This document shows, piece by piece, positions 34,414 to 42,713 of a stretch of DNA of 64,000 nucleotides. Made by a program: the position numbers and the translations under genes. The notes under the pieces were generated by a model. It saw only the letters and a program-made list of their open reading frames with translations, was not told where the DNA came from and ran no database searches. Each line of letters starts with the position of its first letter. Position 1 is the stretch's first letter. Origin of the DNA: Desulfosarcina widdelii (lineage in GTDB: Bacteria > Desulfobacterota > Desulfobacteria > Desulfobacterales > Desulfosarcinaceae); contig NZ_AP021875.1 of NCBI RefSeq assembly GCF_009688965.1, positions 6,851,001 to 6,915,000 of the forward strand, read 5' to 3'.

Positions 34414-34651
34414 TCATTAAGGTGTAAAGAACTGTTTGGTAGCACTTCGCGACAATGCATGAGGCATTCGTCCATTATCCTGTGTCTGATTTCTTTTCAC
34501 GCCGTCGGATTCTTTTCCTATAATTTACCGGTATTCTCCGAAGCCATTTTGTTACCCACTGTTTTCCTTATTGTTTTCAAACCAGTGGTTGGCTTGTTTC
34601 TTGCGGATATGAAAAAAGAAACAACCCCTTCAACGAAACGGAGGCCGACCC

Positions 34652-35227
34652 ATGATCCCAGAGACGGCTCCACCCGGTTTGTCATCGCCTTCCCTGTCTC
34701 CCGCTGCCCCTGACAAGCGCCTTCGAATCATCGACCGAACCATGCGCCTGCACGGATATGCGTCCCATGCGCTGATCGAAACGCTGCATGCCGTTCAGGA
34801 AGCATTCGGCTATCTCGATTCCGACTTGATGCGATATGTCGCCGGCCGGCTGAAAGTCCCCTTAAGCCGGGTATATGCCGTGGCAACCTTCTATCATTTT
34901 TTCACCCTCAAGCCCCCTGGCGAGCATACCTGCGTGCTGTGCAAGGGCACGGCCTGCCACATCGGCGGGGCCGCCGAGATCCTTCGCAAGGTCGAAGAGA
35001 TGCTGGAAATCCATACGGGGGAAACCACTGCCGACGGAAAGATATCCCTCATGATCGCCCGGTGCCTCGGCTCCTGCGGACTTGCCCCGGCAGGCGTGTT
35101 TGACGGCACCATTGTCGGCAACCTTACGTTGGACACCGTTGTGAACAAATTTCAGGCGTGGAGGCCACATGACGCTGACCATCGAGAATCTGCAGGAGAT
35201 CGCGAAAACGGAGACCGATTCCGTTGA
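34652..35227 (+). CDS. hoxE: Bidirectional NiFe hydrogenase, HoxE subunit (NuoE-like)
   Basis: The 191-residue protein is a thioredoxin-like [2Fe-2S] subunit. Cysteines in CVLCKGTACHIGGA and ARCLGSCGLAPAG are the four expected ligands. YLDSDLMRYVAGRLKVPLSRVYAVATFYHFF is the family helical start. HoxE joins the diaphorase HoxFU to the NiFe module HoxYH and may pass electrons to a second partner. The ATG has GGAGG in front. The 3' end overlaps the hoxF start by 59 bases; the last 20 residues are unlike HoxE. It is the first gene of the operon. Confidence 0.92.
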   Translation: MIPETAPPGLSSPSLSPAAPDKRLRIIDRTMRLHGYASHALIETLHAVQEAFGYLDSDLMRYVAGRLKVPLSRVYAVATFYHFFTLKPPGEHTCVLCKGTACHIGGAAEILRKVEEMLEIHTGETTADGKISLMIARCLGSCGLAPAGVFDGTIVGNLTLDTVVNKFQAWRPHDADHRESAGDRENGDRFR

Positions 35228-36824
35228 ATCCTACCGGTACCGCATCAACGTCTGCGTGGCAGCAGGCTGCCTGTCCTGCCGAAGTGATGCCGTAAAGGCA
35301 TCCCTTGAAGAAGAGCTCCGTCGGCAGGGAAAAGAAAAGAAGTGCCTGGTCCGTGGCGTCGGATGTCTGGGACTCTGTGCCGTCGGACCGCTCATCGACA
35401 TCTCCCCTTTGAATGTCGCCTATCAGGCGGTCCAGCCATCCGATGCCCCGGAGATCATCGGCAGCCTCGCCGGCGCACCGGTTTCCCGGCTGCTGCTGCC
35501 TGCCGACCAGCCGTTTTTCTCCCGGCAGAAGAAAATCGTCTTGGAAAACTGCGGCATCGTCGAACCCGAACGCATTGAAAGCTATATCGCCGCGGGGGGC
35601 TACGAAGCCCTCTACAAAGCCCTGAGACAGATGAGTCCGAGGCAGGTCATCGACGAGGTCACCGCCAGCGGTCTTCGGGGCAGGGGCGGGGCCGGATTTC
35701 CCACCGGCCTGAAGTGGACGACGGTCTACAAGGCGCAGCAGGCCAACAAGTTCGTGGTCTGCAATGCCGACGAGGGAGACCCCGGCGCGTTCATGGACAG
35801 AAGCGTTCTGGAGAGCGACCCCCACCGGGTGATCGAAGGCATGGCCATCGCCGGATACGTCGTGGGCGCCTCCCGGGGCTACATCTATGTCAGGGCCGAG
35901 TATCCACTGGCCATCGAGCGGCTTCGCCGCGCCATCAAGCAGGCGAAGCAACTGGGAATTCTCGGGGAGAATATCTTCAACACCCCCTTTGCCTTCGACA
36001 TTCAACTGCGGTTGGGGGCCGGCGCCTTTGTCTGCGGCGAGGAGACCGCCCTTATCGCCTCCATCGAGGGAAGGCTCGGAAGACCGCGCCCCCGGCCCCC
36101 GTTCCCCGCCGAATTCGGTCTCTGGGGATGCCCGACCCTGATCAACAACGTGGAAACCTTCGCCAACATCGCCCCCATCGTCCGTCGCGGCGGCGGATGG
36201 TTCGCCGGCATCGGTACGGAAAAAAGCAAGGGGACCAAGGTGTTCGCCCTGGCCGGAAAAATCAATAAGACCGGGCTCATCGAGGTGCCCATGGGGACCA
36301 CCCTGCGGGAGATCGTTTTCGACATCGGCGGCGGAATTCCCGCCGGCCGAAGGTTCAAGGCCGTCCAGACCGGCGGCCCCTCCGGCGGCTGTGTGCCGGA
36401 GCAGTTCCTGGACATGCCGGTGGATTACGAATCCCTTAAGGAGGTGGGCTCCATCATGGGCTCCGGCGGCATGATCGTCATGGACGACGGGGCCTGCATG
36501 GTGGATGTGGCCAAATTCTTCATGGAGTTCTGCATGTCCGAATCCTGCGGAAAATGTGTGCCCTGCCGGGTCGGCACCGCCCAGCTTTTCAATATTCTGG
36601 AGCGGATCACCGCCGGGGACGGAAGAGTCGGAGATATCGACACCCTGAAGGAGCTGTGCGACCTTGTGGGCGCGACCAGCCTGTGCGGCCTCGGCCAGAC
36701 GGCGCCGAACCCGGTGAAAAGTACGCTTCGGTATTTCGAAAACGAGTACACGGCCCATATTCGCCGGCATCGCTGCGACGCCGGCGTATGCGCCATGGGA
36801 AAAGCCCGGGAGGCCATCACATGA
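35169..36824 (+). CDS. hoxF: Bidirectional NiFe hydrogenase, HoxF subunit (NADH-binding)
   Basis: The 551-residue subunit has an N-terminal thioredoxin-like [2Fe-2S] domain (INVCVAAGCLSC, GVGCLGLC). A NuoF core follows: GLRGRGGAGFPTGLKW is the FMN/NADH glycine-rich loop, CNADEGDPGAFMDR the FMN motif, and ESCGKCVPCRVGT with a later SLCGLGQ the [4Fe-4S] ligands. It oxidises or forms NAD(P)H. GGAGG precedes the ATG. Its stop overlaps the hoxU ATG (ATGA). It pairs with HoxU to form the diaphorase. Confidence 0.95.
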   Translation: MTLTIENLQEIAKTETDSVESYRYRINVCVAAGCLSCRSDAVKASLEEELRRQGKEKKCLVRGVGCLGLCAVGPLIDISPLNVAYQAVQPSDAPEIIGSLAGAPVSRLLLPADQPFFSRQKKIVLENCGIVEPERIESYIAAGGYEALYKALRQMSPRQVIDEVTASGLRGRGGAGFPTGLKWTTVYKAQQANKFVVCNADEGDPGAFMDRSVLESDPHRVIEGMAIAGYVVGASRGYIYVRAEYPLAIERLRRAIKQAKQLGILGENIFNTPFAFDIQLRLGAGAFVCGEETALIASIEGRLGRPRPRPPFPAEFGLWGCPTLINNVETFANIAPIVRRGGGWFAGIGTEKSKGTKVFALAGKINKTGLIEVPMGTTLREIVFDIGGGIPAGRRFKAVQTGGPSGGCVPEQFLDMPVDYESLKEVGSIMGSGGMIVMDDGACMVDVAKFFMEFCMSESCGKCVPCRVGTAQLFNILERITAGDGRVGDIDTLKELCDLVGATSLCGLGQTAPNPVKSTLRYFENEYTAHIRRHRCDAGVCAMGKAREAIT

Positions 36825-37582
36825 CATCCACCGCGTCGACACCCTCAAAGCCCAGAACGGACGTAAATCCAGTGCGCATCTACACCTTGCGCATCGACGG
36901 CAGGGACGTCAGCGGCCGGGAAGACGAGACCATCCTGACGGTAGCCCGCCAGAACGGCATCGACATTCCCACCCTGTGCCATCTCGACGGCCTTGCCGAA
37001 CGGGGCGCCTGCCGCCTGTGCATCGTGGAACTCCAGGGGAGCCCGAAGCTGTACGCCGCCTGCGTCACCCTGGTGAAACAGGATATGGACGTGATCACCG
37101 ACTCGCCGCGCATCCGCGACTACCGCCGCAAAATACTTGAACTGATCTTCGCGGAAAGAAACCATGTCTGTTCGGTCTGCGTGGTCAACGGCAACTGCGA
37201 GCTTCAGAATCTGGCCGTCAAGCTCGGCATGACCCATGTCCGGTATGATTATCTCAATTTGCCCCACCCGGTGGATGCCTCCCACCCCCGGTTTTCATTG
37301 GACCACAACCGGTGCGTCCTGTGCATGCGGTGTATCCGTGTCTGCAAGGACATCGAGGGCGCCCATACCTGGGATATTGCGGGCCGGGGCATTCATGCCC
37401 GGATCATCTCGGACCTCAACCAGCCCTGGGGAGAATCCGAAACCTGCACCGGATGCGGGAAATGCGTCCAGGTATGTCCCACCGGCGCCCTGTCCGAGAA
37501 GGGAAAGTCGGTGGCGGAAATGACCAAGCGCCCCGAGTTTCTCCCCTATCTCCAGATGATGAGAAAGGAAGCTGAACCATGA
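36821..37582 (+). CDS. hoxU: Bidirectional NiFe hydrogenase, HoxU subunit (NuoG-like, FeS relay)
   Basis: From ATG 36821 the protein has 253 residues. A plant-type [2Fe-2S] domain (Cys53, Cys64, Cys67, Cys81) comes first. HVCSVCVVNGNCELQ is the His-Cys3 [4Fe-4S] site. CVLCMRCIRVC and CTGCGKCVQVCPTG supply two further [4Fe-4S] clusters. These relay electrons between FMN in HoxF and the hydrogenase HoxY. The GGGAGG site lies in the hoxF end. The stop overlaps the hoxY ATG (ATGA), so translation is coupled across the operon. Confidence 0.95.
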   Translation: MTSTASTPSKPRTDVNPVRIYTLRIDGRDVSGREDETILTVARQNGIDIPTLCHLDGLAERGACRLCIVELQGSPKLYAACVTLVKQDMDVITDSPRIRDYRRKILELIFAERNHVCSVCVVNGNCELQNLAVKLGMTHVRYDYLNLPHPVDASHPRFSLDHNRCVLCMRCIRVCKDIEGAHTWDIAGRGIHARIISDLNQPWGESETCTGCGKCVQVCPTGALSEKGKSVAEMTKRPEFLPYLQMMRKEAEP

Positions 37583-38133
37583 GTGTGCCCTCGAAATCTC
37601 CCACTGAGAAAATTCGCATCGCCACGATCTGGCTCGACGGCTGCTCTGGGTGCCACATGTCACTGCTGGATATCGACGAGCGCCTGGTGGCCGCAGCCGA
37701 CCGCATCGACCTGGTGTTCAGCCCAATCGTCGACACCCGGACCTATCCACAGAACGTGGACGTCTGCTTCGTCGAGGGCGCCGTTGCCAGCGGGGAGGAT
37801 GTCGAGAAGCTTCATGTGATCCGCAAAAACACCCGGTGGGTGGTGGCATTTGGAGACTGCGCCGTCACCGGAAACATCCCCGGCATGCGAAACCGGTTCC
37901 CCCTTCGGGAAGTTATGAATCGAAGCTACCTGGAGAACGCGACCCACCGGCCTCGGATACCGAACCGGGACATTCCGCACCTTTTCGACAAGGTACAGCC
38001 GGTGCACGCCTTTATCGAAGTGGATCTGTTTCTGCCGGGGTGTCCGCCGCCGGCGGATGCCATTTTCGAAGTGCTGTCGGCACTTCTGGAAAATCGCCTG
38101 CCGGATCTGGCCGGCAGGGTCCGATTCGGATAA
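37579..38133 (+). CDS. hoxY: Bidirectional NiFe hydrogenase small subunit HoxY
   Basis: This 184-residue subunit holds the proximal [4Fe-4S] cluster: Cys22 and Cys25 (DGCSGCHMSLLD), a Cys in FGDCAVTGN and one in LPGCPPPAD. The length and the absence of a Tat signal or extra clusters match soluble group 3d HoxY. It binds HoxH and passes electrons to HoxU. Its ATG overlaps the hoxU stop. A 51-base gap with GGAGA follows before hoxH. Confidence 0.94.
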   Translation: MSVPSKSPTEKIRIATIWLDGCSGCHMSLLDIDERLVAAADRIDLVFSPIVDTRTYPQNVDVCFVEGAVASGEDVEKLHVIRKNTRWVVAFGDCAVTGNIPGMRNRFPLREVMNRSYLENATHRPRIPNRDIPHLFDKVQPVHAFIEVDLFLPGCPPPADAIFEVLSALLENRLPDLAGRVRFG

Positions 38134-38184
38134 CGCCTGCATCCTCGAAAGTTGGGGATACTATGATATACCCGGAGATACACC

Positions 38185-39606
38185 ATGGACAGACAAATCG
38201 TGATCGATCCGGTTCACCGCATCGAAGGGCATGGGAAAATCACCATTCAACTGGATGCGTCCGGGCAAGTCGAAGATGCCGCCTTCCATGTCACCCAGTT
38301 CAGGGGCTTTGAAAAGTTCTGCGAGGGCAGGCCTTATTACGAGATGCCGTCCCTGGTGGAGCGGATCTGCGGAATCTGCCCGGTTTCCCACTCCCTGGCA
38401 TCCGCCAAGGCCTGCGACGCCATTCTCGGGGTTGCCGTCCCGGAGGCGGGACAAATGCTTCGGGCACTTCTGAACCTTGCCTCCGTTATGCAGTCCCATG
38501 CCCTGAGCTTCTTCTACCTCTCATCTCCGGACCTGCTGCTCGGTTTCGATGGCCCGCCGGAAAAGCGAAACATACTCGGACTGCTGGAGACCCATCCCCA
38601 ACTGGCCGCCGACGGGATCCGCCTTCGGCAGATCGGCCAGTCGATCATTGAATGGCTGGCCGGCAAAAAAATCCATCCCACCTGGGTGGTTCCGGGTGGC
38701 GTGGGGGTTCCGCTTTCAAAGGAAAACCTCGAAAATATCAGGGCGGTCCTCCCGGAGGCCCGGGACATCGTTCTGCGAACCATCGGGTGGTTCAAACCGT
38801 CCATCGAAAACTACCGCGAAGAGATCCGTACCTTTGCCAACTTTCCGTCCATGTTCTTGGGGCTGGTGGATCCCTGCGGCAACCTGGAACTTTTCGACGG
38901 GAACCTGCGGTTTATCGACTACCAGGGAAACGTCGTCGCCGAACAGGTGCCGCCGGCGCGGTATGCCGAATATATCGGCGAGGCCGTGGAAGACCATTCC
39001 TACCTGAAGTCGCCTTACTACCTGCCCCTGGGGTATCCCGAGGGCATCTACCGGGTGGGACCCGCCGCCCGCCTGAATGTCTGCAGCGGGTGCCGGACGC
39101 CCCTGGCCGATGAGGAGTGGGCCGAGTTCAAAAGCCTCGAGAAAGGCCCGGTCCTGAGTTCCTTCTACAATCATTATGCCCGGCTTATCGAAATTCTCTA
39201 CACGATTGAAAAGGCCGAGCAGCTTACAGCTGATCCCGACATCCTGAACCCCAGGGTACGGGCCCACGCCCAGCCGAACTTCTTCGAGGGCATCGGTGTT
39301 GTGGAGGCCCCACGGGGGACGCTGTTTCACCACTACCAGGTGGACGAAAACGGACTCATCACCGGGGTCAACCTCATCGTCGCCACGGGCAACAACAACC
39401 TGGCCATGAACCGCGGGGTGCTTCAGGTCGCCCGGCATTTCATCAAAAACGGGGAGGTCCCGGAATCCGTCCTCACTCGGCTCGAAGCGGTTATCCGTGT
39501 TTTCGACCCCTGCCTCAGCTGCTCCACCCATGCCCTTGGCATGAATTCACTGCATGTCCATCTTCTGGGGCCTGACGGCCATGTGGTGGACGAAAAGTGG
39601 CGATAA
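38185..39606 (+). CDS. hoxH: Bidirectional NiFe hydrogenase large subunit HoxH
   Basis: This 473-residue subunit carries the NiFe active site. The N-terminal pair Cys62/Cys65 in RICGICPVSH and the C-terminal pair Cys443/Cys446 in DPCLSCSTH supply all four ligands. After His449 there are 24 further residues, the type of extension removed by a maturation protease (HoxW) when nickel is inserted. The gene therefore encodes an immature but complete enzyme. No hyp or hoxW gene is in the window, except a 16-codon frame at 39644 (MKQKTLVITFGK) that could be a broken start. The group 3d assignment rests on gene order EFUYH and sequence. Confidence 0.95.
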   Translation: MDRQIVIDPVHRIEGHGKITIQLDASGQVEDAAFHVTQFRGFEKFCEGRPYYEMPSLVERICGICPVSHSLASAKACDAILGVAVPEAGQMLRALLNLASVMQSHALSFFYLSSPDLLLGFDGPPEKRNILGLLETHPQLAADGIRLRQIGQSIIEWLAGKKIHPTWVVPGGVGVPLSKENLENIRAVLPEARDIVLRTIGWFKPSIENYREEIRTFANFPSMFLGLVDPCGNLELFDGNLRFIDYQGNVVAEQVPPARYAEYIGEAVEDHSYLKSPYYLPLGYPEGIYRVGPAARLNVCSGCRTPLADEEWAEFKSLEKGPVLSSFYNHYARLIEILYTIEKAEQLTADPDILNPRVRAHAQPNFFEGIGVVEAPRGTLFHHYQVDENGLITGVNLIVATGNNNLAMNRGVLQVARHFIKNGEVPESVLTRLEAVIRVFDPCLSCSTHALGMNSLHVHLLGPDGHVVDEKWR

Positions 39607-39689
39607 AAAAGATAGGGTCTTTCCATTTTTCGTGGGGAAACGCATGAAACAGAAGACACTCGTGATCACCTTCGGTAAGGCAGAGGCAA

Positions 39690-39953
39690 CGTGAAGAAAA
39701 GATCAGGATTCAGGTAGAAAAAAAGCGCCGTATCAAGGCTGAGCAAAGCAGGGTGGATAACCTCATTTCGGACGCAGAGAACTGGAAAAAGAGCCAGATT
39801 ATTTGCGAATATGTTGGAGTTGTTAAAGAATCCGTAATGAATGGAAACAGCACCATCTATTTGGAGAACGAATTACAGAATTGGGCAAAGTGGGCACTTG
39901 ATCAAGCAGACCGCCTGGATCCCCTGAAGGAAAAGGCGCTAAATTTTCTATAA
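39690..39953 (+). pseudogene. C-terminal fragment of an unidentified protein, joined to a 16-codon stub
   Basis: An open frame from 39690 without an ATG at its start reads REEKIRIQVEKKRRIKAEQ..., then WKKSQIICEYVG and ELQNWAKWALDQADRLDPLK to a stop at 39953. Charged coiled coil followed by W/E/Y and a DRLDPL ending resembles the C-terminal module of several uncharacterised accessory-gene proteins. A frame from ATG 39644 stops after 16 residues in another phase, so the join looks like a deletion scar. A GTG at 39753 could allow a 66-residue product. Confidence 0.5.
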
Positions 39954-40052
39954 TGCCAATATCTATAGCCATTCAGAGGCTTTTATTTTGGATGCACTCC
40001 ACACAAGATAGGTGAGAAATACGTTCGAAGCCGCCAATAATAATCATTCATA

Positions 40053-40080
40053 TTGACAAAATATACCAAATTGGTATATT
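40053..40080 (+). promoter_or_regulatory. brnT: Promoter and operator of the brnT remnant
   Basis: TTGACA (40053-40058) and TATATT (40075-40080), 16 bases apart, form a strong promoter. A perfect palindrome ATATACCAA-A-TTGGTATAT (40061-40079) fills the spacer and the -10, and a half-site GAATATACC follows just before the ATG. This is typical of antitoxin autoregulation. Confidence 0.7.
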
Positions 40081-40089
40081 GAATATACC

Positions 40090-40320
40090 ATGAATTTTGA
40101 ATTCGACCCGGATAAATCGGACAGTAACAAAAATAAGCATGGGATTGATTTTTTTGAAGCCCAAGAGCTTTGGGAAGATACTGATTTGTTAGAAATTCCA
40201 GCCAAAACGACCGATGAAACAAGATTTTTGGTGGTTGGCAAAATAGACAACAAACACTGGACTGGGATTATTACATATCGCAATCATAACATACGTACCG
40301 TACCATCTTTTCCCTTGTAA
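40090..40320 (+). pseudogene. brnT: BrnT-family toxin, C-terminally truncated
   Basis: The 76-residue frame begins MNFEFDPDKSDSNKNKHGIDFFEAQ, the standard opening of BrnT ribonuclease toxins, and continues through WTGIITYRNHNIR. At the point where the family normally continues with a strand and helix ending in a Glu/Tyr-rich tail, the frame runs into an unrelated sequence that also encodes the end of the neighbouring minus-strand ORF and stops after VPSFPL. No BrnA antitoxin follows. The promoter and operator are intact. It is therefore a broken toxin gene, cut by the arrival of the transposase-bearing segment. Confidence 0.7.
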
Positions 40321-40913
40321 TATCTCAAACGAATCATACGTGGGTATTTGTGTGTCAATTTGGCTGTTCCGCGACTGCCGCGTGGAATCGAATTGGTCAC
40401 GCTAGCAGATTGATAAAAATCATTGAATTGGTCTTCCCATTCTAAATCCGCCTGCCGTTTCCGTAATTCATCGGCAAATTCCAGATCCGGTACACCGTAT
40501 TGCCTGGCGATATTTTCGAGTTGTGTCAGCTCATCTTTATCCAGGCTTTCGATATGGAAGGCACGAATGCGTGAACAGAGCCTACTGAAAAGATCTTCCT
40601 TTTTTTCATCTTCAAGCCTTTGGCGAATAGTGCGCTCGATCATTGCCTGTTCCTTCTGAATCAGGTCCTCGCGGCTATGATAGTCTATTTCCAGCGGATT
40701 TTCAGCATAGCGATCTTTTCTGGTTTTCAGTTTTTTTAACCACAGGTCCTCTATAAATTTTTCCCGAGCTCGATCCAGCTCTGTCGTTTTAATATCAACA
40801 GGTAGTTGGTGGATCTGTTTTTCAATGGCCTGTTCGATATCCGAACGGTTTCTGCTGAGAAAGGGCGATATAGGCCAGCCGTCAGGGAATTTCATAAAAT
40901 AGTAAGAGTTCAT
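40284..40913 (-). CDS. Unknown protein encoded beside the transposase
   Basis: This 209-residue, highly charged helical protein of unrecognised family begins MNSYYFMKFPDGWP, with many Glu/Arg/Lys and Leu in helical spacing and no membrane segment. The C-terminal end (RMIRLRYYKGKDGTVRML) overlaps the truncated BrnT in antisense by 37 bases. AGGA stands upstream of the ATG at weak spacing. It lies 43 bases downstream of the IS4-type transposase in the same orientation and may be cargo of the same element. Confidence 0.5.
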   Translation of the reverse strand: MNSYYFMKFPDGWPISPFLSRNRSDIEQAIEKQIHQLPVDIKTTELDRAREKFIEDLWLKKLKTRKDRYAENPLEIDYHSREDLIQKEQAMIERTIRQRLEDEKKEDLFSRLCSRIRAFHIESLDKDELTQLENIARQYGVPDLEFADELRKRQADLEWEDQFNDFYQSASVTNSIPRGSRGTAKLTHKYPRMIRLRYYKGKDGTVRML

Positions 40914-40956
40914 CTGGTTTTATCCTGAAAATATATAAAAATTCAGTAACTTCCGG

Positions 40957-42117
40957 TTAAGTTATTGCACTAACGTTTTCTAATTTTGGCTCTTTTTCAT
41001 ATCGCTGATCACCGGCATCCACAGGCCAGCATCGCAGTTCATTTTCGATCTGAGTACGCAACTGCCTCACCCGCCGGATGGATACCTTTTCCTTAAAATG
41101 GTTGTGACAGTATATGGCCAACAACAGATAAGTGATCAGGCCTGAAAGGATCTGGACCATGAGGCCATAGGAACTGCGGGCAATCAGATGGTAGACCTTC
41201 AGGTGTCTTTTCCACCAGGCAAAAAAGTTCTCAATGTTCCAGCGCAATTTATACGCCTGTGCGATCTGCTCCGACGATAAATCGTAGCGATTGGTGGCAA
41301 TCCAGTATTTGACACGGTCGACTTCGTAACCCACCAACCGTAAGGGGCGTTGGCTCTGGTTTATACCCGCGGTACCCAAAAGTACCATGCCATCGAAGAA
41401 AACAATGCTGTCAGCAGGTATCGCGTGCTGAGAGACGATCTTTTTCTTGGTGCTGGCCTTGATTCGGCAAATAAACAACTGATCGTTTTCTTGCCATTGA
41501 TCGAACAGTTCGTGGCATTGATATCCACGGTCCAGAACCCCGGTTTGCCCTTTCGAAAGTATCTTAGAGACAAAAGGCCTTTCCGCACCGTTGCCGTCGG
41601 TGAGATAAACTTTCCTGGGAATGGATCGATTCAGGTCAAAGCCGACATGAACTTTTGCCTTTTTGGATGCTTTTCGATAATCGGCCCAAAGCATGGATAA
41701 GGTGCCATCAATCAAGGAACCGTCAATCCCAACCAATTGGCCAAGCTCCTTATTGGCCTCCGGTAACAAATGGGATGCTTGCTGTTGGAGATTTTCGAAT
41801 ACATGTAAGAACTGATCAAGCCCACGCGTGTTTGTGGCCTCGGAGAAACTGCTCTTTTCAATGCCATCTTCAGGAGCAATATGTTCTCTGGCAAAGTTGT
41901 CTTCTTTGAGAGTTTGCAAAAGGTGTTGTGCCGATGTGTGTTCTTCAAGATGGAAAAAGACCAATGCCCGCAGCTGCTCCTCGAAAGACATTTTCAAGGG
42001 GCGATTCCCTCTGGATTGAAGTTCAGGCATCGTATTCATGGCATTAAGAGCAGGTTTCAATAAGTCGAAAAAAGAAATGGAGCTTGGCTTTTTGCATGGG
42101 TGAAATGTGCGCGGCAT
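40957..42117 (-). mobile_element. IS4-family transposase gene
   Basis: The 386-residue transposase has the DDE triad of IS4: Asp132 (GIDGSLIDG), Asp196 (VLDRGYQ) and Glu296 within a perfect YREK signature (Tyr289, Arg292, Glu296, Lys303 in YKLRWNIENFFAWWK). It is intact and full length, so it may be active. I could not identify terminal inverted repeats or a target duplication by eye. The gene lies in an AT-rich region beside a broken toxin gene and upstream of an integrase, in the accessory region. Confidence 0.85.
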
Positions 42118-42404
42118 GTATAACCTCCTGTAATAATGAGTTATACAAAATCGCGCCGCTTATTGACCGCTTGTTGTCAAGCATAAAATTGCGTCATTAC
42201 AAAATAATCTCAAATGCTTATATGCAAAAGCCTATCCGGAAATTACTGATAAAAATTACCATATAAAGTAAAATATACTATTTAAGCTAACATCACAATT
42301 TAAAATCAAATTATATGCGGAAATCATGGAAAACACATAATTTTCAGACATATATGTAACATGATCAGGCCGTGGGACACTGCTTACAAGCCGCCCTACT
42401 GACA

Positions 42405-42434
42405 TTGTAGCAGGGCAATACCGCGCTGCTACAA
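42405..42434. promoter_or_regulatory. Perfect inverted repeat upstream of the excisionase-integrase genes
   Basis: The AT-rich gap 42118-42497 has no gene. Near its end TTGTAGCAG and CTGCTACAA form a 9-bp inverted repeat around GGCAATACCGCG. A second pairing is possible just upstream (GCCCTAC...GTAGCAGGGC). It lies 64 bases before the excisionase start and could be its binding site or a hairpin in the leader. Confidence 0.5.
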
Positions 42435-42497
42435 GACCGGATGCACGTTGAGCGCAACTGCCAAGTGCATTTTGAGACTTTAGGAGGGTTTGTATTT

Positions 42498-42686
42498 ATG
42501 TTAGAGAGTACATCAGAAAACAGGCGTTTGATGACCAGGGGGGAGGTTGCTGACCTTCTCAGAGTCCATCCCACAACTGTATCAAGGTGGGTCAAACACG
42601 GCGAAATCGGATACTACCGCATTGGCGGCAGGGTCTTGTTTCGTTCGGATGACGTCTGGGCGTTCTTTGAAAAGCATCGGGGTTGA
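42498..42686 (+). CDS. Excisionase-like helix-turn-helix protein
   Basis: From ATG 42498, preceded by AGGAGGG, the protein has 62 residues. MTRGEVADLLRVHPTTVSRWVKHGEIGYYRIGGRVLFR is a MerR/AlpA-type winged helix of the helix_turn_helix_17 kind (excisionase domain). Such proteins bend DNA to direct integrase toward excision. It sits 27 bases upstream of the integrase gene in the same direction, so the two form a unit. A longer frame from 42441 reads through the ribosome site and is rejected. Confidence 0.85.
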   Translation: MLESTSENRRLMTRGEVADLLRVHPTTVSRWVKHGEIGYYRIGGRVLFRSDDVWAFFEKHRG

Positions 42687-42713
42687 GAATACGTTTCTGG
42701 AAAGGAGATTACC

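Noticed and set aside
34459..34713. 84-codon hydrophobic frame upstream of hoxE
   Set aside because: It overlaps the hoxE start, which has a clear GGAGG, and it has no ribosome site of its own.
35124..36848. 574-codon open frame antisense to hoxF
   Set aside because: It is a shadow of a GC-rich gene: hoxF has full motif support, and the antisense product has no recognisable domain or ribosome site.
42118..42400. Possible terminal inverted repeat of the IS4 element
   Set aside because: I compared the ends near 40930-40980 and 42118-42250 by eye and found no convincing match, so no element boundaries are given.
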